Below are positions 7,068 to 16,667 of a stretch of DNA of 37,776 nt, piece by piece. The DNA is from an uncultured Flavobacteriales bacterium (GTDB taxonomy: Bacteria; Bacteroidota; Bacteroidia; Flavobacteriales; BACL11), in assembly GCA_905478555.1 (NCBI GenBank), contig CAJQIZ010000022.1, positions 1-37,776 of the forward strand. The letters run 5' to 3'. The notes beneath the pieces were generated by a model. That model worked only from the letters and a program-made list of their open reading frames with translations, searched no databases and was not told where the DNA came from. Positions within the stretch are counted from its first letter, which is position 1, and each line of letters begins with the position of its first letter. A program made the translations under genes and the position numbers.

Positions 7068-7997
7068 TTATTCAATAATTGAAACACCATCCATTTTACA
7101 ATCAATTTCTTGACTAGAAACACCCATGTAATCCAAAATTGTTGGAGCTAAATCTGTTTGATTAGTTATATAATTAGGTGTAAAATTTAAATTTGGGTGT
7201 TGAGAGAAAAATATTGTTTGACTGATATGTGGGTTTTCTGCATCACCATGACCTGTACCATCACCTCCATGATCAGAAACAATAATAAAAAGCCAATTTT
7301 CTCCTAAATCGTTTCGTTTTTCTTCTATAATATTAAATAAACTCTCAACAAAAATATCTATTTTAGACAATGTATTCGCATATTCACTGACCTGAGGACT
7401 AAAGCCATAACTATGACCTGCAGCGTCTAGCTCATCAAAATGAAGAAACAAAACATCAGGTGCTATTGAAAAACTATCTACTAATAAATCCCTTGATAAC
7501 TGAAATACCATAGAATCATTTAATATACTTTCTGATGTATAATCTAAATATTGTTGACAAATATAAGTATTAATAGGGGTCCAATTTGTAATAGAAAATG
7601 TGTTTATCTGCTGATAAGCCAACTCCAAATAATATTGAAAAGGAGGATAAGTAGAGAACCTACTTCCAACAAAACTATTATCTACTACATTGTGTTTGTA
7701 ATAATGAACACCTGTCAGAATACTTGACCAATTTGGACCACTATAGGTGTCTTCTTCTGTTTTGTGAAACGGAGTAAAGTATACATCATCCCTTAAAGAT
7801 AATCCGTACATAAATGGTGTTATATTTTCTGTAAGAGCATCACTTCTAAATCCATCTATACCTACAATCAACACATTATGATTTCCTATTGTTGGATCAA
7901 GAGACAATACATCCTCTGAACAAGCCTCAATTGGTAAGTCCTTTTTACACGACGCAAAATAAATTATACACAGTAAGAGTAGTGATGTTTTTTTCAT
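7068..7997 (-). CDS. Lipoprotein phosphodiesterase of the alkaline phosphatase superfamily
   Basis: 309 residues. The lipobox YFASC gives Cys17 as lipidation site, so the protein is likely membrane-anchored. The fold is that of type I phosphodiesterase / nucleotide pyrophosphatase enzymes. It has metal-binding Asp48 in IVGIDGFRSDAL, the nucleophile region TYSGPNWSSILTG, and Asp191 and His195 in HFDELDAAGHSYG. Asp242-His243 lie in SDHGGDGTGHG, with a late His in NPHIS. At the position where nucleotide pyrophosphatases carry Thr (TxPN), this protein has Ser86 (SGPN). The substrate is unknown; a phosphodiester or phosphomonoester outside the cytoplasm is inferred. It is a single gene with its own -7 box, downstream of the tRNA terminator. 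Confidence 0.87.
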   Translation of the reverse strand: MKKTSLLLLCIIYFASCKKDLPIEACSEDVLSLDPTIGNHNVLIVGIDGFRSDALTENITPFMYGLSLRDDVYFTPFHKTEEDTYSGPNWSSILTGVHYYKHNVVDNSFVGSRFSTYPPFQYYLELAYQQINTFSITNWTPINTYICQQYLDYTSESILNDSMVFQLSRDLLVDSFSIAPDVLFLHFDELDAAGHSYGFSPQVSEYANTLSKIDIFVESLFNIIEEKRNDLGENWLFIIVSDHGGDGTGHGDAENPHISQTIFFSQHPNLNFTPNYITNQTDLAPTILDYMGVSSQEIDCKMDGVSIIE

Positions 7998-8001
7998 AAA
8001 G

Positions 8002-8009
8002 CAAACTTA
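8002..8009 (-). promoter_or_regulatory. -7 box for the phosphodiesterase lipoprotein gene
   Basis: TAAGTTTG on the minus strand fits TAnnTTTG and ends about five bases before the ATG at 7997, so the leader would be nearly absent. No TTG stands at the expected -33 position. Confidence 0.35.
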
Positions 8010-8094
8010 CAGAAAATATAAAGATAAAAAAGTCGGGGTAAAAGTTAAAAAGTTCATTGCTACCCAATGTTGGACCAAGGGGGTTTTTGGTCAT

Positions 8095-8120
8095 AAAAAA
8101 AAGACCCTGAAAAGGGTCTT
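8095..8120 (-). terminator. Rho-independent terminator after the tRNA gene
   Basis: On the minus strand AAGACCC-TTTTCA-GGGTCTT forms a 7-bp stem and is followed by a run of T residues. It lies 11 bases beyond the tRNA 3' end and before the phosphodiesterase gene. Confidence 0.85.
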
Positions 8121-8130
8121 TATTATCTAG

Positions 8131-8204
8131 TAGCGTGAGGGAGATTTGAACTCCCGACCTCAGGGTTATGAATCCTGCGCTCTAACCAACTGAGCTACCA
8201 CGCC
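8131..8204 (-). tRNA. tRNA-Met (anticodon CAT)
   Basis: 74 bases that fold as a full cloverleaf. The acceptor is GGCGTGG paired with TCACGCT (two G-T wobbles) with discriminator A. The D arm is GCTCAGTTGGTTAGAGC. The anticodon arm CAGGA-TTCATAA-CCCTG has an A-C mismatch next to the loop, and the T arm is GGGAG-TTCAAAT-CTCCC. The anticodon is at 8168-8170 (plus strand atg). CCA is not encoded. The acceptor lacks the initiator-type unpaired first base, so elongator Met is the best reading. An Ile tRNA with lysidine-modified CAT cannot be excluded from sequence alone. Confidence 0.92.
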
Positions 8205-8215
8205 ATTTAGGTCGG

Positions 8216-8223
8216 CAAATATA
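8216..8223 (-). promoter_or_regulatory. -7 box of the tRNA promoter
   Basis: TATATTTG on the minus strand is a full TAnnTTTG match 12 bases before the tRNA 5' end. This leaves room for a very short 5' leader. Confidence 0.55.
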
Positions 8224-8261
8224 ATATTAAAACAATTTAATGAAAGTATTTTAACAAGTAT

Positions 8262-8999
8262 TTACGACCTATCTTTTTCTTCTAATACAGAAGTGTAATG
8301 TTTCAGGGATCTGAGTACAACAACTACCACAACAGTAACTAACAAAATTTGCAACATAAGCTCCGTAACATTCAGAATACCAGTAGTAAAATACAATCTT
8401 ACCACATCAATAAAAGCGAAACCAATAACAGTCGCAAGTAAACCAGCATACTCTCTTCTTAATATACTTTTTAACGATAAGGGTATTATTGTTTTAGTGA
8501 AATTAGTAAATGATGGTATAAATGCAGCAATTCCATTAGACCAATTTAGGTATTCATCACCAAATTTCTTTTCTAAAAATCGTTCTTCAGCAAACATAAT
8601 TCGTTCGTAATAAATCCAAAACAAAAGAGATACAATAATTATAAAGTAAATATTATAGGTAAAAATAGCAATTCCAATCCAAATAAGATAATTTCCTAGA
8701 TATAAAGGATGTCTAACTAAAGAATAGATACCAGTAGAATTTAAGTAATCTGCTATTTGCTCTTTTGTATTTCTCCCAGAAGTTCCTTTTGGTGTAGTTC
8801 CTATAGTATAAAACCTAATTAAAAAACCAAGCACTGAAACTAGTAAAGCTGTATAATTCCAATAAACAATACTACTTTCATTTATTGATTCTGTAAAGTA
8901 TAAAAAGGGTACTGAAAGTACAAATAATATTACCGGAAACTGACCTCTATATTTAAATAAAAAATTGCCTTGTCTTTCCCATGAGTTAACTAATGCCAT
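8262..8999 (-). CDS. Isoprenylcysteine carboxyl methyltransferase-like membrane protein
   Basis: 245 residues with about six hydrophobic segments. The family signature is GIYSLVRHPLYLGNYLIWIG (about residues 90-110) followed by YYERIMFAEERFLEKKFGDEY (about 135-156). This is the S-adenosylmethionine-binding core of the ICMT / phospholipid methyltransferase group (PF04191-like). In bacteria these enzymes methylate varied lipids or small hydrophobic substrates, and the true substrate here is unknown. Two extra membrane segments at the C-terminus (about 185-230) extend beyond the core. The gene stands alone, downstream of two -7-like boxes and upstream of the tRNA. Confidence 0.8.
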   Translation of the reverse strand: MALVNSWERQGNFLFKYRGQFPVILFVLSVPFLYFTESINESSIVYWNYTALLVSVLGFLIRFYTIGTTPKGTSGRNTKEQIADYLNSTGIYSLVRHPLYLGNYLIWIGIAIFTYNIYFIIIVSLLFWIYYERIMFAEERFLEKKFGDEYLNWSNGIAAFIPSFTNFTKTIIPLSLKSILRREYAGLLATVIGFAFIDVVRLYFTTGILNVTELMLQILLVTVVVVVVLRSLKHYTSVLEEKDRS

Positions 9000-9051
9000 A
9001 ATTTTTATGTATTCTTAATTTTTTTCTTAAATTGCCAAAAAATTTGGTTTA

Positions 9052-9067
9052 CAAAACTACAAAAATA
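9052..9067 (-). promoter_or_regulatory. Two adjacent -7-like boxes for the ICMT-like gene
   Basis: Reading on the minus strand, TATTTTTG (9067-9060) is directly followed by TAGTTTTG (9059-9052). Both match TAnnTTTG and lie about 55 bases before the ATG at 8999. Either or both could be used. Confidence 0.4.
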
Positions 9068-9085
9068 ACATCTAATAAATTTATT

Positions 9086-9469
9086 ATGTCATTAATTAAA
9101 TACAGTATCGAATATCCTATAAAAACCTCTATTAGCATTTTATACAAAAGGTTGACTACTCCAAGCGGTTTGTCGGAATGGTTTGCAGACAATGTAAATA
9201 TAAAAAATGATGTACTCACCTTTTATTGGGATGGATCAGAAGAAGATGCTATTATACTTAAAATGAAAAAACATGAATTCATCCGATTTCAATGGGTTGA
9301 TGATGAAGGAGAAGAAAAATATTTTGAATTTTTTATACAAGTTCATAACATGACTAAAGATATTTCATTAATTGTAACTGATTTTGCAGAAGATGAACAA
9401 GAAAAGGAAGATGGAATACAGCTTTGGGACAAACAAATAGATAATCTGAAAAACGCAATAGGAATTTAA
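9086..9469 (+). CDS. START-like domain protein
   Basis: 127 residues from the ATG at 9086 (MSLIKYSIEYPIKTS). The frame is open from a TTG at 9032, but those extra residues are Lys/Thr-rich and unlike the family. The sequence SISILYKRLTTPSGLSEWFADNV then DVLTFYWDGSEEDA and KHEFIRFQWVDDE is typical of the small START/SRPBCC proteins of Bacteroidota. That fold is a hydrophobic-cavity helix-grip. No ligand is known. It is followed after 11 bases by the LptF/G permease gene and is probably co-transcribed with it; a link to lipid handling is only suggested by that neighbour. Confidence 0.82.
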   Translation: MSLIKYSIEYPIKTSISILYKRLTTPSGLSEWFADNVNIKNDVLTFYWDGSEEDAIILKMKKHEFIRFQWVDDEGEEKYFEFFIQVHNMTKDISLIVTDFAEDEQEKEDGIQLWDKQIDNLKNAIGI

Positions 9470-9480
9470 AAAAATAGATT

Positions 9481-10875
9481 GTGAAGAAGTTACACAAATT
9501 CTTAATTAAATCCTTTATTCCTACTTTTATTGCTACCTTTTTTATTGCAATATTTGTTTTGTTTATGCAATTTTTATGGAAATGGGTAGATGAACTTGTC
9601 GGAAAGGGATTAGAAATTGATATTATATTAAAATTTGTATATTATGCAGCTGCTAGATTAGTCCCTCTTGCTTTGCCAATTGCTATTCTTATTGCATCTA
9701 TAATGACTTTTGGTAACTTAGGAGAGAAAAATGAATTAGCGGCCCTTAAATCATCCGGAGTTTCATTAAGAAGAATTATGATGCCTCTACTCCTAATTTC
9801 TATACTAATATCTGTGTTATCTTTTAGCTACTCCAACTATATATTACCTGTAGCAAATCTTAAAAGCGGAACTCTACTTTACGACATACAAAAACAGAAA
9901 CCTTCCATTAATATTAGAGAGGGAGAATTTTATAATGATATAGACGGATACAGTATTAAGGTAGATAGAAAGGACTTAGAGACAAATAAATTATTTGGAA
10001 TACTTATTTACGATCATAACAGCAAACAATCCAACGATAAAGTTATTAGTGCTGAAAGTGGAGAAATGAATTTCACAAATAATGGAAAGTATTTAGAATT
10101 GAAACTTTTTAATGGATCTTCTTATGTAGAAGTTTACAATAACAATAGAAACAGAACTTTTCCACACCAAAGAATTAAATTTACAGAGAATATTATTCGT
10201 TTTGATTTAAAAAAATTCGGATTAAAACAATCTGACGAAAGTATATATAAAAATCATTATTCCATGATGAGTATTAATCAGCTAAACTTCTCTATTGATT
10301 CTTTAAAAACTAAATATACGGATAGGAAAATTCACTTTTCAAATAATTATATTGAGAAATTTAATTATAAAACTACAAAGAAAAGTGATACTTCAACTAA
10401 TCAGAATTATCTTAAATCCGAATTAGAAATTATAGATTTTGCTATAAATAAAGTAAGGTCGAATAAAGCAATACAAAAATCAAATGCTGATGATTTAAAA
10501 TACAGACACACAATAATAAACCGACACAATATAGAATGGCACAGAAAATTTTCATTAGCATTTGCTTGCTTAGTTTTGTTTATTATCGGATCTTCATTAG
10601 GAGCAATAATAAAAAAGGGAGGATATGGAATACCAATTTTAATTTCTATGTTATTATTTGTTTTATATCATGTAGTAAACATGATGGGAGAAAAACAAGT
10701 AAAAGAACTAACCATGGATCCTTTTACAGGAATGTGGCTCTCTAACCTTATTTTCTTCCCCTTAAGTATATTTTTACTTTACAAGTCTACAAAGGACTCT
10801 AACCTACTTGATTTCAGTTATTATAAACAAGCTATTTATAAATTTATTTATAGACGTAAATTAAATAAAAGCTAG
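9481..10875 (+). CDS. LptF/LptG-family lipopolysaccharide export permease
   Basis: 464 residues starting with GTG ([20 protein letters not shown]). The N-terminal membrane segments carry the YjgP/YjgQ signatures [20 protein letters not shown] and [21 protein letters not shown] large periplasmic beta-jellyroll part spans about residues 130-340. The C-terminal helices include [20 protein letters not shown] and [20 protein letters not shown]. The family forms the inner-membrane part of the LptB2FG transporter that drives lipopolysaccharide to the outer membrane. The periplasmic insert is longer and more charged than in E. coli proteins, as is usual in Bacteroidota. Whether it is the F or G partner cannot be decided. 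It is the second gene after the START-like protein. Confidence 0.9.
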   Translation: MKKLHKFLIKSFIPTFIATFFIAIFVLFMQFLWKWVDELVGKGLEIDIILKFVYYAAARLVPLALPIAILIASIMTFGNLGEKNELAALKSSGVSLRRIMMPLLLISILISVLSFSYSNYILPVANLKSGTLLYDIQKQKPSINIREGEFYNDIDGYSIKVDRKDLETNKLFGILIYDHNSKQSNDKVISAESGEMNFTNNGKYLELKLFNGSSYVEVYNNNRNRTFPHQRIKFTENIIRFDLKKFGLKQSDESIYKNHYSMMSINQLNFSIDSLKTKYTDRKIHFSNNYIEKFNYKTTKKSDTSTNQNYLKSELEIIDFAINKVRSNKAIQKSNADDLKYRHTIINRHNIEWHRKFSLAFACLVLFIIGSSLGAIIKKGGYGIPILISMLLFVLYHVVNMMGEKQVKELTMDPFTGMWLSNLIFFPLSIFLLYKSTKDSNLLDFSYYKQAIYKFIYRRKLNKS

Positions 10876-10883
10876 TATTTTTG
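10876..10883 (+). promoter_or_regulatory. -7 box for ribBA
   Basis: TATTTTTG begins on the base after the permease stop codon and lies 17 bases before the ribBA ATG at 10901. It suggests that ribBA can be transcribed separately from the upstream pair. Confidence 0.45.
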
Positions 10884-10900
10884 CAAAAAAAATATTACAG

Positions 10901-12112
10901 ATGAAATTTAACACTATAGAAGAAGCAATTGAAGACATTAAAGCCGGCAAGGTTGTAATTGTAATTGATGATGAGAACCGTGAAAATGAAGGAGATTTTG
11001 TAGCAGCTGCTGACATGGTAACTCCAGAGATGATTAACTTCATGGTTACGCATGGCAGAGGATTAGTTTGCACTCCACTACTAGAAAGTAGATGTGAAGA
11101 ATTAGGATTGGAATTGATGATTGGTAAAAACACTGCTGCTTACGAAACTCCGTTTACAATATCAGTAGATTTGATTGGGAAAGGATGTACTACAGGAATT
11201 TCTGCACAAGATAGAGCAAAAACTATACTAGCCCTTGTAAACGAAAAAACAAGACCAGAGGAATTAGGGAAACCTGGACACATATTTCCATTAAAAGCAA
11301 GAAAAGGAGGAGTATTAAGAAGAGCAGGACACACAGAAGCATCTATTGATTTAGCACGACTTGCAGGATTAAAACCAGCAGGGGTTATTGTAGAAATATT
11401 AAATGAAGACGGTACAATGGCTAGAACTCCAGAATTATTTGAACTTGCTAAAAAATTCGATTTGAAATTTATTACAATTAAAGATTTAATTAAATATAGA
11501 ATTAGAAACGAATCATTAATTACTGAAGAGGTTGATATTGAACTTCCAACAGAATATGGTAATTTTAAAATGAAAGCATTTAATCAAATATCAAATAATA
11601 AACCACATTTAGCTATATATAAAGGAGAATGGAAAAGTGGAGATGATGTATTAGTTAGGGTTCATTCTTCTTGTATGACTGGAGATATATTTGGTAGTTG
11701 CAGATGTGACTGTGGTCCACAACTACAAGGAGCAATGAAAAAAATTGAGAAAGAAGGAAAAGGAATTATCGTTTATATGAACCACGAAGGGAGAGGTATT
11801 GGATTAATAAATAAATTAAAAGCATATCAATTACAGGAACAAGGCAAAGATACAGTAGAAGCAAATATTGAACTTGGTTTTAATGCTGATGATAGGGATT
11901 ACGGAATTGGAGCTCAGATATTAAGAGCTATGAATGTAACTAAAATAAAACTACTATCTAATAATCCAAAGAAAAGAGCTGGATTGATGGGGTATGGAAT
12001 TGAAATTATAGAAAACATATCTCTAGAGATAGATTCCAATGAATACAATAAATTTTATCTGGAAACAAAAAGAGATAAAATGGGACATACCCTTAAAAAA
12101 TTAGATGACTAA
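10901..12112 (+). CDS. ribBA: Bifunctional riboflavin enzyme RibBA
   Basis: 403 residues in two domains. Residues 1-200 are 3,4-dihydroxy-2-butanone 4-phosphate synthase, with the metal/substrate loop [12 protein letters not shown] and [11 protein letters not shown], and [17 protein letters not shown]. Residues about 205-400 are GTP cyclohydrolase II, with zinc Cys residues in [20 protein letters not shown], the catalytic loop [10 protein letters not shown] and [17 protein letters not shown]. Key residues of both halves are present, so both committed steps of riboflavin synthesis are likely active. There is no space upstream for an FMN riboswitch. The riboflavin supply fits the flavin-heavy NQR complex encoded nearby, though that link is an inference. 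The 3' end overlaps tsaD by eight bases. Confidence 0.97.
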   Translation: MKFNTIEEAIEDIKAGKVVIVIDDENRENEGDFVAAADMVTPEMINFMVTHGRGLVCTPLLESRCEELGLELMIGKNTAAYETPFTISVDLIGKGCTTGISAQDRAKTILALVNEKTRPEELGKPGHIFPLKARKGGVLRRAGHTEASIDLARLAGLKPAGVIVEILNEDGTMARTPELFELAKKFDLKFITIKDLIKYRIRNESLITEEVDIELPTEYGNFKMKAFNQISNNKPHLAIYKGEWKSGDDVLVRVHSSCMTGDIFGSCRCDCGPQLQGAMKKIEKEGKGIIVYMNHEGRGIGLINKLKAYQLQEQGKDTVEANIELGFNADDRDYGIGAQILRAMNVTKIKLLSNNPKKRAGLMGYGIEIIENISLEIDSNEYNKFYLETKRDKMGHTLKKLDD

Positions 12113-13130
12113 AAAAAACATCCTATTAGGGATAGAATCCTCTTGTGATGACACTTCTGCTGCAATAATATCAGATGGATATATTTTATCGAATATTGTA
12201 GCAAACCAAAGCGTACACCAACAATACGGAGGTGTAGTTCCTGAATTAGCTTCAAGAGCACACCAACAAAATATTGTTCCGGTTGTAGATACTGCCATAA
12301 AAGAAGCGGGAATAGCAAAAGAAGATATATCTGCTATTTGCTTCACACAAGGTCCCGGATTATTAGGATCTTTATTGGTTGGTAGTTCTTTTTCAAAATC
12401 CTTTGCAATAGGGATGAATATCCCATTAATTGCTGTGAATCACATGCAGGGACACATAATGGCACATTTCATAAAACAAGTAGGAGAAGAAAAAAAACAA
12501 CCAAAATTCCCATTTTTATGTTTAACTGTTTCTGGAGGTCACACCCAAATTATATTGGTTAAATCGGTAACAGATATGACTGTAATTGGAGAAACATTAG
12601 ATGATGCCGCAGGAGAAGCTTTCGATAAGTCTGCAAAAATATTAGGACTGCCCTACCCTGGTGGCCCGTTAATTGATAAATACGGAAAACAGGGGGATAA
12701 ACTTAAATTTGTATTTGGAAGACATAAAGTTGGGGAACTTAACTTTAGTTATAGTGGCATAAAAACTTCAATACTTAGAGTAATTGAAAAGGGAGTTGCT
12801 GAAAACCCGAATTTCATAACAGAAAACCAAAATGATTTGTGTGCCAGTATACAACATACCATTGTAGAGATTCTGATAAAAAAGATAATGAAAGCTTCTA
12901 ATGAATTAGGAATTAATGAAATTGCGATTGCTGGAGGAGTTTCTGCAAATTCATATTTAAGAGCTAGATTATTAGAATTGCAAGAAAAATACAACAAAGA
13001 AGTTTATATTCCTAAATTGGAATACTGCACCGACAATGCTGCTATGATTGCCATAAGTGGCTATTATAAGCTTTTAGAGGGAGATTTTGCCGATCAAACC
13101 ATTACTCCTAAATCTAGATTTTCGTTATAA
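12105..13130 (+). CDS. tsaD: tRNA threonylcarbamoyl transferase subunit TsaD
   Basis: 341 residues, full length. This ASKHA-fold enzyme transfers threonylcarbamoyl to A37 of tRNAs reading ANN codons, working with TsaB and TsaE. The start [13 protein letters not shown], the metal-binding His pair in [29 protein letters not shown] and [20 protein letters not shown] are all family signatures. [13 protein letters not shown] and TDNAAMIA complete the set. The ATG lies inside the end of ribBA (ATGACTAA, eight-base overlap), so translation is probably coupled. It ends convergently with the nqr operon, with a hairpin between them. Confidence 0.97.
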   Translation: MTKKNILLGIESSCDDTSAAIISDGYILSNIVANQSVHQQYGGVVPELASRAHQQNIVPVVDTAIKEAGIAKEDISAICFTQGPGLLGSLLVGSSFSKSFAIGMNIPLIAVNHMQGHIMAHFIKQVGEEKKQPKFPFLCLTVSGGHTQIILVKSVTDMTVIGETLDDAAGEAFDKSAKILGLPYPGGPLIDKYGKQGDKLKFVFGRHKVGELNFSYSGIKTSILRVIEKGVAENPNFITENQNDLCASIQHTIVEILIKKIMKASNELGINEIAIAGGVSANSYLRARLLELQEKYNKEVYIPKLEYCTDNAAMIAISGYYKLLEGDFADQTITPKSRFSL

Positions 13131-13132
13131 AA

Positions 13133-13156
13133 AAACCGAACATTTCTGTCCGGTTT
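13133..13156 (-). terminator. Hairpin between tsaD and nqrF, terminator for the nqr operon
   Basis: AAACCG-A-ACA-TTTC-TGT-C-CGGTTT pairs as a 9-bp stem with one mismatch. On the minus strand it is followed by a T run (TTTTTTTATAA), so it best serves the nqr operon. On the plus strand the tail is GGTTTAAAT, which is weak, but it may also help end tsaD. Confidence 0.75.
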
Positions 13157-13195
13157 AAATCTATTATCTTTACGATAAATACTCCTCTTTAACTT

Positions 13196-14518
13196 TTATC
13201 CACCAAAGTCATCAAATCTCACATTCTCATCAGGTATTCCCCAATCATCTGCCATTTTAATAACCGCTTGATTCATCAATGGTGGTCCACAGAAATACAA
13301 TTCAATATCTTCTGGAGTTTCATGTTTAGTTAAATATTGGTCGATAACTACATTATGAACAAAACCAACAAATCCATCTCCCTCTGTATCATTTAAGTCT
13401 TTCATTTCTTTCCAGTCATCACTTTCATGAGCATCTGAAAGTACTAAGTAAAACTTGAAGTTTTTAAATTCTCTTTCTAAAGAACGGAAATGCTCAATAT
13501 AAAATAGTTCTGCTTTAGACCTTCCACCATACCAGTAAGAAACTTTTCTACCAGTTTTAATTGTTTTAAATAATTCATAAAGATGAGAACGCATTGGTGC
13601 CATACCTGCACCACCACCAATATACAACATCTCAGAATCACTATCATTAATGAAAAACTCTCCATAAGGACCTGAAATCGTTACTTTATCTCCTGCTTTC
13701 TGATTAAATATATAAGAAGAAGCAACCCCAGGATTAATATCTGCCCAGGTGCCTTTATCTCTATCAAATGGAGGAGCAGCTACTCTAACATTTAACATTA
13801 CTTTTCTACCCTCTGCTGGATAAGATGCCATAGAATAAGCTCTAACAACTTCTTCCTCTTCATTTTTCATTACTAAGTTTCTCATTCCAAAAGGTCCTTC
13901 TTTCCAGTCTTTTTCAAACTTAGTTGGTTCACCTGGATGATCTTCAGGGTGAGCTGTAATATCCATTTCAGAAAACGGAATTTCACAATTAGGAATTTCA
14001 ATTTGAATATACCCTCCAGCTTCATAAGGCATATCTTCAGGAACTTCTACAATAAATTCTTTAATATAAGTAGCAACATTATAATTAGATACAACAGTAG
14101 CCTCCCATTTCTTAACCCCAAATACTTCCTCAGGTACAGAAATATCCATATCTTCCTTTACCTTTACTTGACATCCTAGTCTAAAATTATTAGCAATTTT
14201 CTTTCTACTAAAATGAGGTTTTTCAGTTGGTAATATTTCACCACCACCTTCATGAACTTGACACACACATTGTACACAAGTACCTCCACCACCACAAGCA
14301 GATGGTAAAAATATTCCATTATCACTTAAGGTTGATAGTAAAGTAGAACCTCCTTCAACTACAATTTCTTTCTCTCCATTAATCTTTATCGTCAATTTTC
14401 CAGAAGGAGAAAGCTTACTCTTAACAAATAATAATAAAGAAACTAATGATAAAACTACTAAGAGAAAAACTGTTATACTACTTATTATTGTTGTGGATGT
14501 TGTTAATAATACTATCAT
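13196..14518 (-). CDS. nqrF: Na+-translocating NADH:quinone reductase subunit F
   Basis: 440 residues from the ATG at 14518, one base past the nqrE stop. The open frame reaches a TTG at 14548, but that would overlap nqrE. An N-terminal membrane helix (TIISSITVFLLVVLSLVSLL) is followed by a 2Fe-2S ferredoxin domain with Cys ligands in ACGGGGTCVQC and a fourth in RLGCQV. Next come the FAD-binding region (RAYSMASYP) and the NADH-binding domain (GGGAGMAPMRSHLYELF, YFCGPPLMNQAVI). The C-terminus ENVRFDDFGG is family-typical. This is the electron entry subunit: NADH to FAD to 2Fe-2S. It is the last gene of nqrA-F and is followed by the hairpin at 13133-13156. Confidence 0.97.
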   Translation of the reverse strand: MIVLLTTSTTIISSITVFLLVVLSLVSLLLFVKSKLSPSGKLTIKINGEKEIVVEGGSTLLSTLSDNGIFLPSACGGGGTCVQCVCQVHEGGGEILPTEKPHFSRKKIANNFRLGCQVKVKEDMDISVPEEVFGVKKWEATVVSNYNVATYIKEFIVEVPEDMPYEAGGYIQIEIPNCEIPFSEMDITAHPEDHPGEPTKFEKDWKEGPFGMRNLVMKNEEEEVVRAYSMASYPAEGRKVMLNVRVAAPPFDRDKGTWADINPGVASSYIFNQKAGDKVTISGPYGEFFINDSDSEMLYIGGGAGMAPMRSHLYELFKTIKTGRKVSYWYGGRSKAELFYIEHFRSLEREFKNFKFYLVLSDAHESDDWKEMKDLNDTEGDGFVGFVHNVVIDQYLTKHETPEDIELYFCGPPLMNQAVIKMADDWGIPDENVRFDDFGG

Positions 14519-14519
14519 T

Positions 14520-15206
14520 TTAATTAATTTCAGTTTTATTATTATCAAAAGAGACTACAACTTCTGTAGTAACTGTTTTTTTACTATCTTCTAGTTGTAT
14601 TCCCATAAAACTCATAAAAGCTATACCCATAAGTCCAGTAATAATAAAAGTAATACCTAGTCCTCTAAGAGCAGGAGGTACATTAGAATATCTTATTTTC
14701 TCTCTAATTGCAGCAATACCAACAATTGCCAAGAACCAACCTACTCCTGAACCTAAACCAAATACTGTAGCTTCTACAATTGTACTATAATCTCTTTCTT
14801 GCATAAATAATGACGCTCCAAGAATTGCACAGTTTACTGCAATTAAAGGCAGAAATATTCCTAATGAACTATAAAGTCCTGGAGAAAACTTTTCTACAAT
14901 CATTTCTACTAATTGTACCATAGATGCTATGACTGCAATAAATAAAATAAAAGAAAGAAATGATAGGTCTACTTCTTTAAAACTATCTCCTAACCAAACT
15001 AATGCACCTTCCTTAAGTATATAATTTTCTAGCAAATAATTAACTGGTACCGTTATTCCTAATACAAAAACTACTGCTAGTCCTAGACCTATAGAAGTCT
15101 TAACTGTTTTTGAAACTGCCAAATAGGAACACATTCCTAAAAAATAGGCAAATACCATATTATCAATGAATATGGATTTTATAAATATATTTGCTAAATC
15201 TTGCAT
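14520..15206 (-). CDS. nqrE: Na+-translocating NADH:quinone reductase subunit E
   Basis: 228 residues, an integral membrane subunit with about six helices. Signatures are the start [20 protein letters not shown], which carries one Cys of the intramembrane iron centre, and [20 protein letters not shown], which carries the other. [20 protein letters not shown] is also conserved. NqrD and NqrE form the pseudo-symmetric pair that holds the iron site used in electron transfer across the membrane. The C-terminal tail after about residue 200 is hydrophilic and variable. It sits four bases after nqrD and one base before the chosen nqrF start. Confidence 0.97.
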   Translation of the reverse strand: MQDLANIFIKSIFIDNMVFAYFLGMCSYLAVSKTVKTSIGLGLAVVFVLGITVPVNYLLENYILKEGALVWLGDSFKEVDLSFLSFILFIAVIASMVQLVEMIVEKFSPGLYSSLGIFLPLIAVNCAILGASLFMQERDYSTIVEATVFGLGSGVGWFLAIVGIAAIREKIRYSNVPPALRGLGITFIITGLMGIAFMSFMGIQLEDSKKTVTTEVVVSFDNNKTEIN

Positions 15207-15210
15207 AATT

Positions 15211-15867
15211 CTAGTTTTCTTCTACTAATTTATTATTTCTAATTCTTTGTACCCATATATAAATACCACAAGTAACAAGTGCCATTGGTGGTAAAATCAT
15301 CATACCATTATTTGCATAAAAACCTCCATTCTCAATATACCAATTTGGAGGTATAACTTCTAATCCAAATAATGTTCCTGATCCAAGTAATTCTCGAAAA
15401 AACGCTACTACAATTAAAGGAAGTGCATATCCTAGAGAGTTACCTACTCCATCCATAAAAGATTTCCATGGAGTATTAGCAAGAGCAAACGCTTCTAACC
15501 TACCCATAATAATACAATTTGTAATAATGAGTCCAACAAAGACTGAAAGTTCTTTACTGACATCATATAAAAAAGCTTTAAGGGTTTGGTCTACTAAAAT
15601 CACAAGTGTTGCAATAATTACTAACTGAACAATAATTCTAATTCTTGAAGGAATCATTTTTCTCATTAATGATACCAAAACATTAGCTACACATAAAACA
15701 AAAAAGACAGATACAGCCATTACAACAGCAGGTTTTAATTGTACAGTGATTGCAAGAGCCGAACAAATCCCAAGTACTTGAACTGTAATTGGATTATTAT
15801 CATCTAGTGGATCTTTTATTAGTTTAATATTCTTTTTGGAGAATAAAGCTTCTTGTTTGTTACTCAT
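15211..15867 (-). CDS. nqrD: Na+-translocating NADH:quinone reductase subunit D
   Basis: 218 residues, about six membrane helices. [20 protein letters not shown] holds the first conserved Cys, and [20 protein letters not shown] the second; together with NqrE these bind the intramembrane iron. [20 protein letters not shown] and [12 protein letters not shown] are family motifs. It is the membrane partner of NqrE, and the two are distant paralogues. The N-terminal cytoplasmic stretch of about 25 residues ([19 protein letters not shown]) is family-typical. It is two bases downstream of nqrC. Confidence 0.97.
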   Translation of the reverse strand: MSNKQEALFSKKNIKLIKDPLDDNNPITVQVLGICSALAITVQLKPAVVMAVSVFFVLCVANVLVSLMRKMIPSRIRIIVQLVIIATLVILVDQTLKAFLYDVSKELSVFVGLIITNCIIMGRLEAFALANTPWKSFMDGVGNSLGYALPLIVVAFFRELLGSGTLFGLEVIPPNWYIENGGFYANNGMMILPPMALVTCGIYIWVQRIRNNKLVEEN

Positions 15868-15869
15868 AA

Positions 15870-16664
15870 TTAATCGATTATTCTTTTATTAATATTAGAA
15901 GTAGTATCACTTTTCTCATCTAAGATCACAACTTCTAAAACTGATTTAACTTTCATTTCATTAGAAATACTCTTAAAATAAGGAAGGTATTTTGATAACC
16001 TTTCATCAATCATAGCAGTCACTCCATCAGAAGTAATTGTTCCACCAGAAACACCATCAACCTCATATTCACCTGATGACTTACCCTTTTTTACAGTAAT
16101 TGAAACAAATTTCCCATCTTTCATTATTTTTTTTGTATTTACTTCAGTATTAGAAAATTGCTTTTCAAATTTATCACCATTTATTTCTGCTCCTAAACCT
16201 GGAGTTTCAGATTTATGATCAAATACTGCAGCAGAAACAGTATTTAAGTCATCATTTAACGAAATAAACCCCCAAATTGGTCCCCAAAGTCCTGTACCTC
16301 TAAGTGGAATGATGTATTTAGTTTGATTATCCTTGTCTACTGCAATATATAAGGGCAAAGATTGAACAGGAACATCTTTCTTTACTTCTTTTGATAACTC
16401 TACATCGAATGCAGATCCTTCCATAATTACTCCCAAATAATTTACAACAAGTTCTTCTTTAATGTATGTAGAATAATTTGACTCTGCTTCTTCCCTACTT
16501 ACATCTATACCGATTGATTGTAAAATATTTTGCTTTTTCTCTAATTCTATATTTCTTGATTGATATGGTTTAAAACCAATTGCAGCTGAAGATAACAAGG
16601 CTGCAACTATTATAACCATAACAGCAGCAAACCGGATAGTATAACTATTTTTATTTACTTCCAT
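15870..16664 (-). CDS. nqrC: Na+-translocating NADH:quinone reductase subunit C
   Basis: 264 residues. One N-terminal membrane helix (RFAAVMVIIVAALLSSAAIG) is followed by a large extracytoplasmic FMN-binding domain. The covalent FMN attachment site is the Thr in DGVSGGTITSDGVTAM, near residue 208. The motif here is SGGTITS, where SGATxxS is the better-known form. GLWGPIWGFISLNDDLNTV and ETPGLGAEI are also conserved. A tail of about 30 hydrophilic residues follows the FMN domain. FMN would be attached by an ApbE flavin transferase, which is not encoded in this window. Confidence 0.97.
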   Translation of the reverse strand: MEVNKNSYTIRFAAVMVIIVAALLSSAAIGFKPYQSRNIELEKKQNILQSIGIDVSREEAESNYSTYIKEELVVNYLGVIMEGSAFDVELSKEVKKDVPVQSLPLYIAVDKDNQTKYIIPLRGTGLWGPIWGFISLNDDLNTVSAAVFDHKSETPGLGAEINGDKFEKQFSNTEVNTKKIMKDGKFVSITVKKGKSSGEYEVDGVSGGTITSDGVTAMIDERLSKYLPYFKSISNEMKVKSVLEVVILDEKSDTTSNINKRIID

Positions 16665-16667
16665 AAT

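Noticed and set aside
10876-10900. FMN riboswitch before ribBA
   Set aside because: Only 25 bases separate ribBA from the preceding stop codon, far too short for an FMN riboswitch, and none of its conserved bases are visible.
12101-12346. Minus-strand frames within tsaD and other long reverse frames (for example 28911-29252, 17180-17383)
   Set aside because: They lie wholly inside strong conserved genes, have no recognisable motif and are by-products of AT-rich coding sequence.
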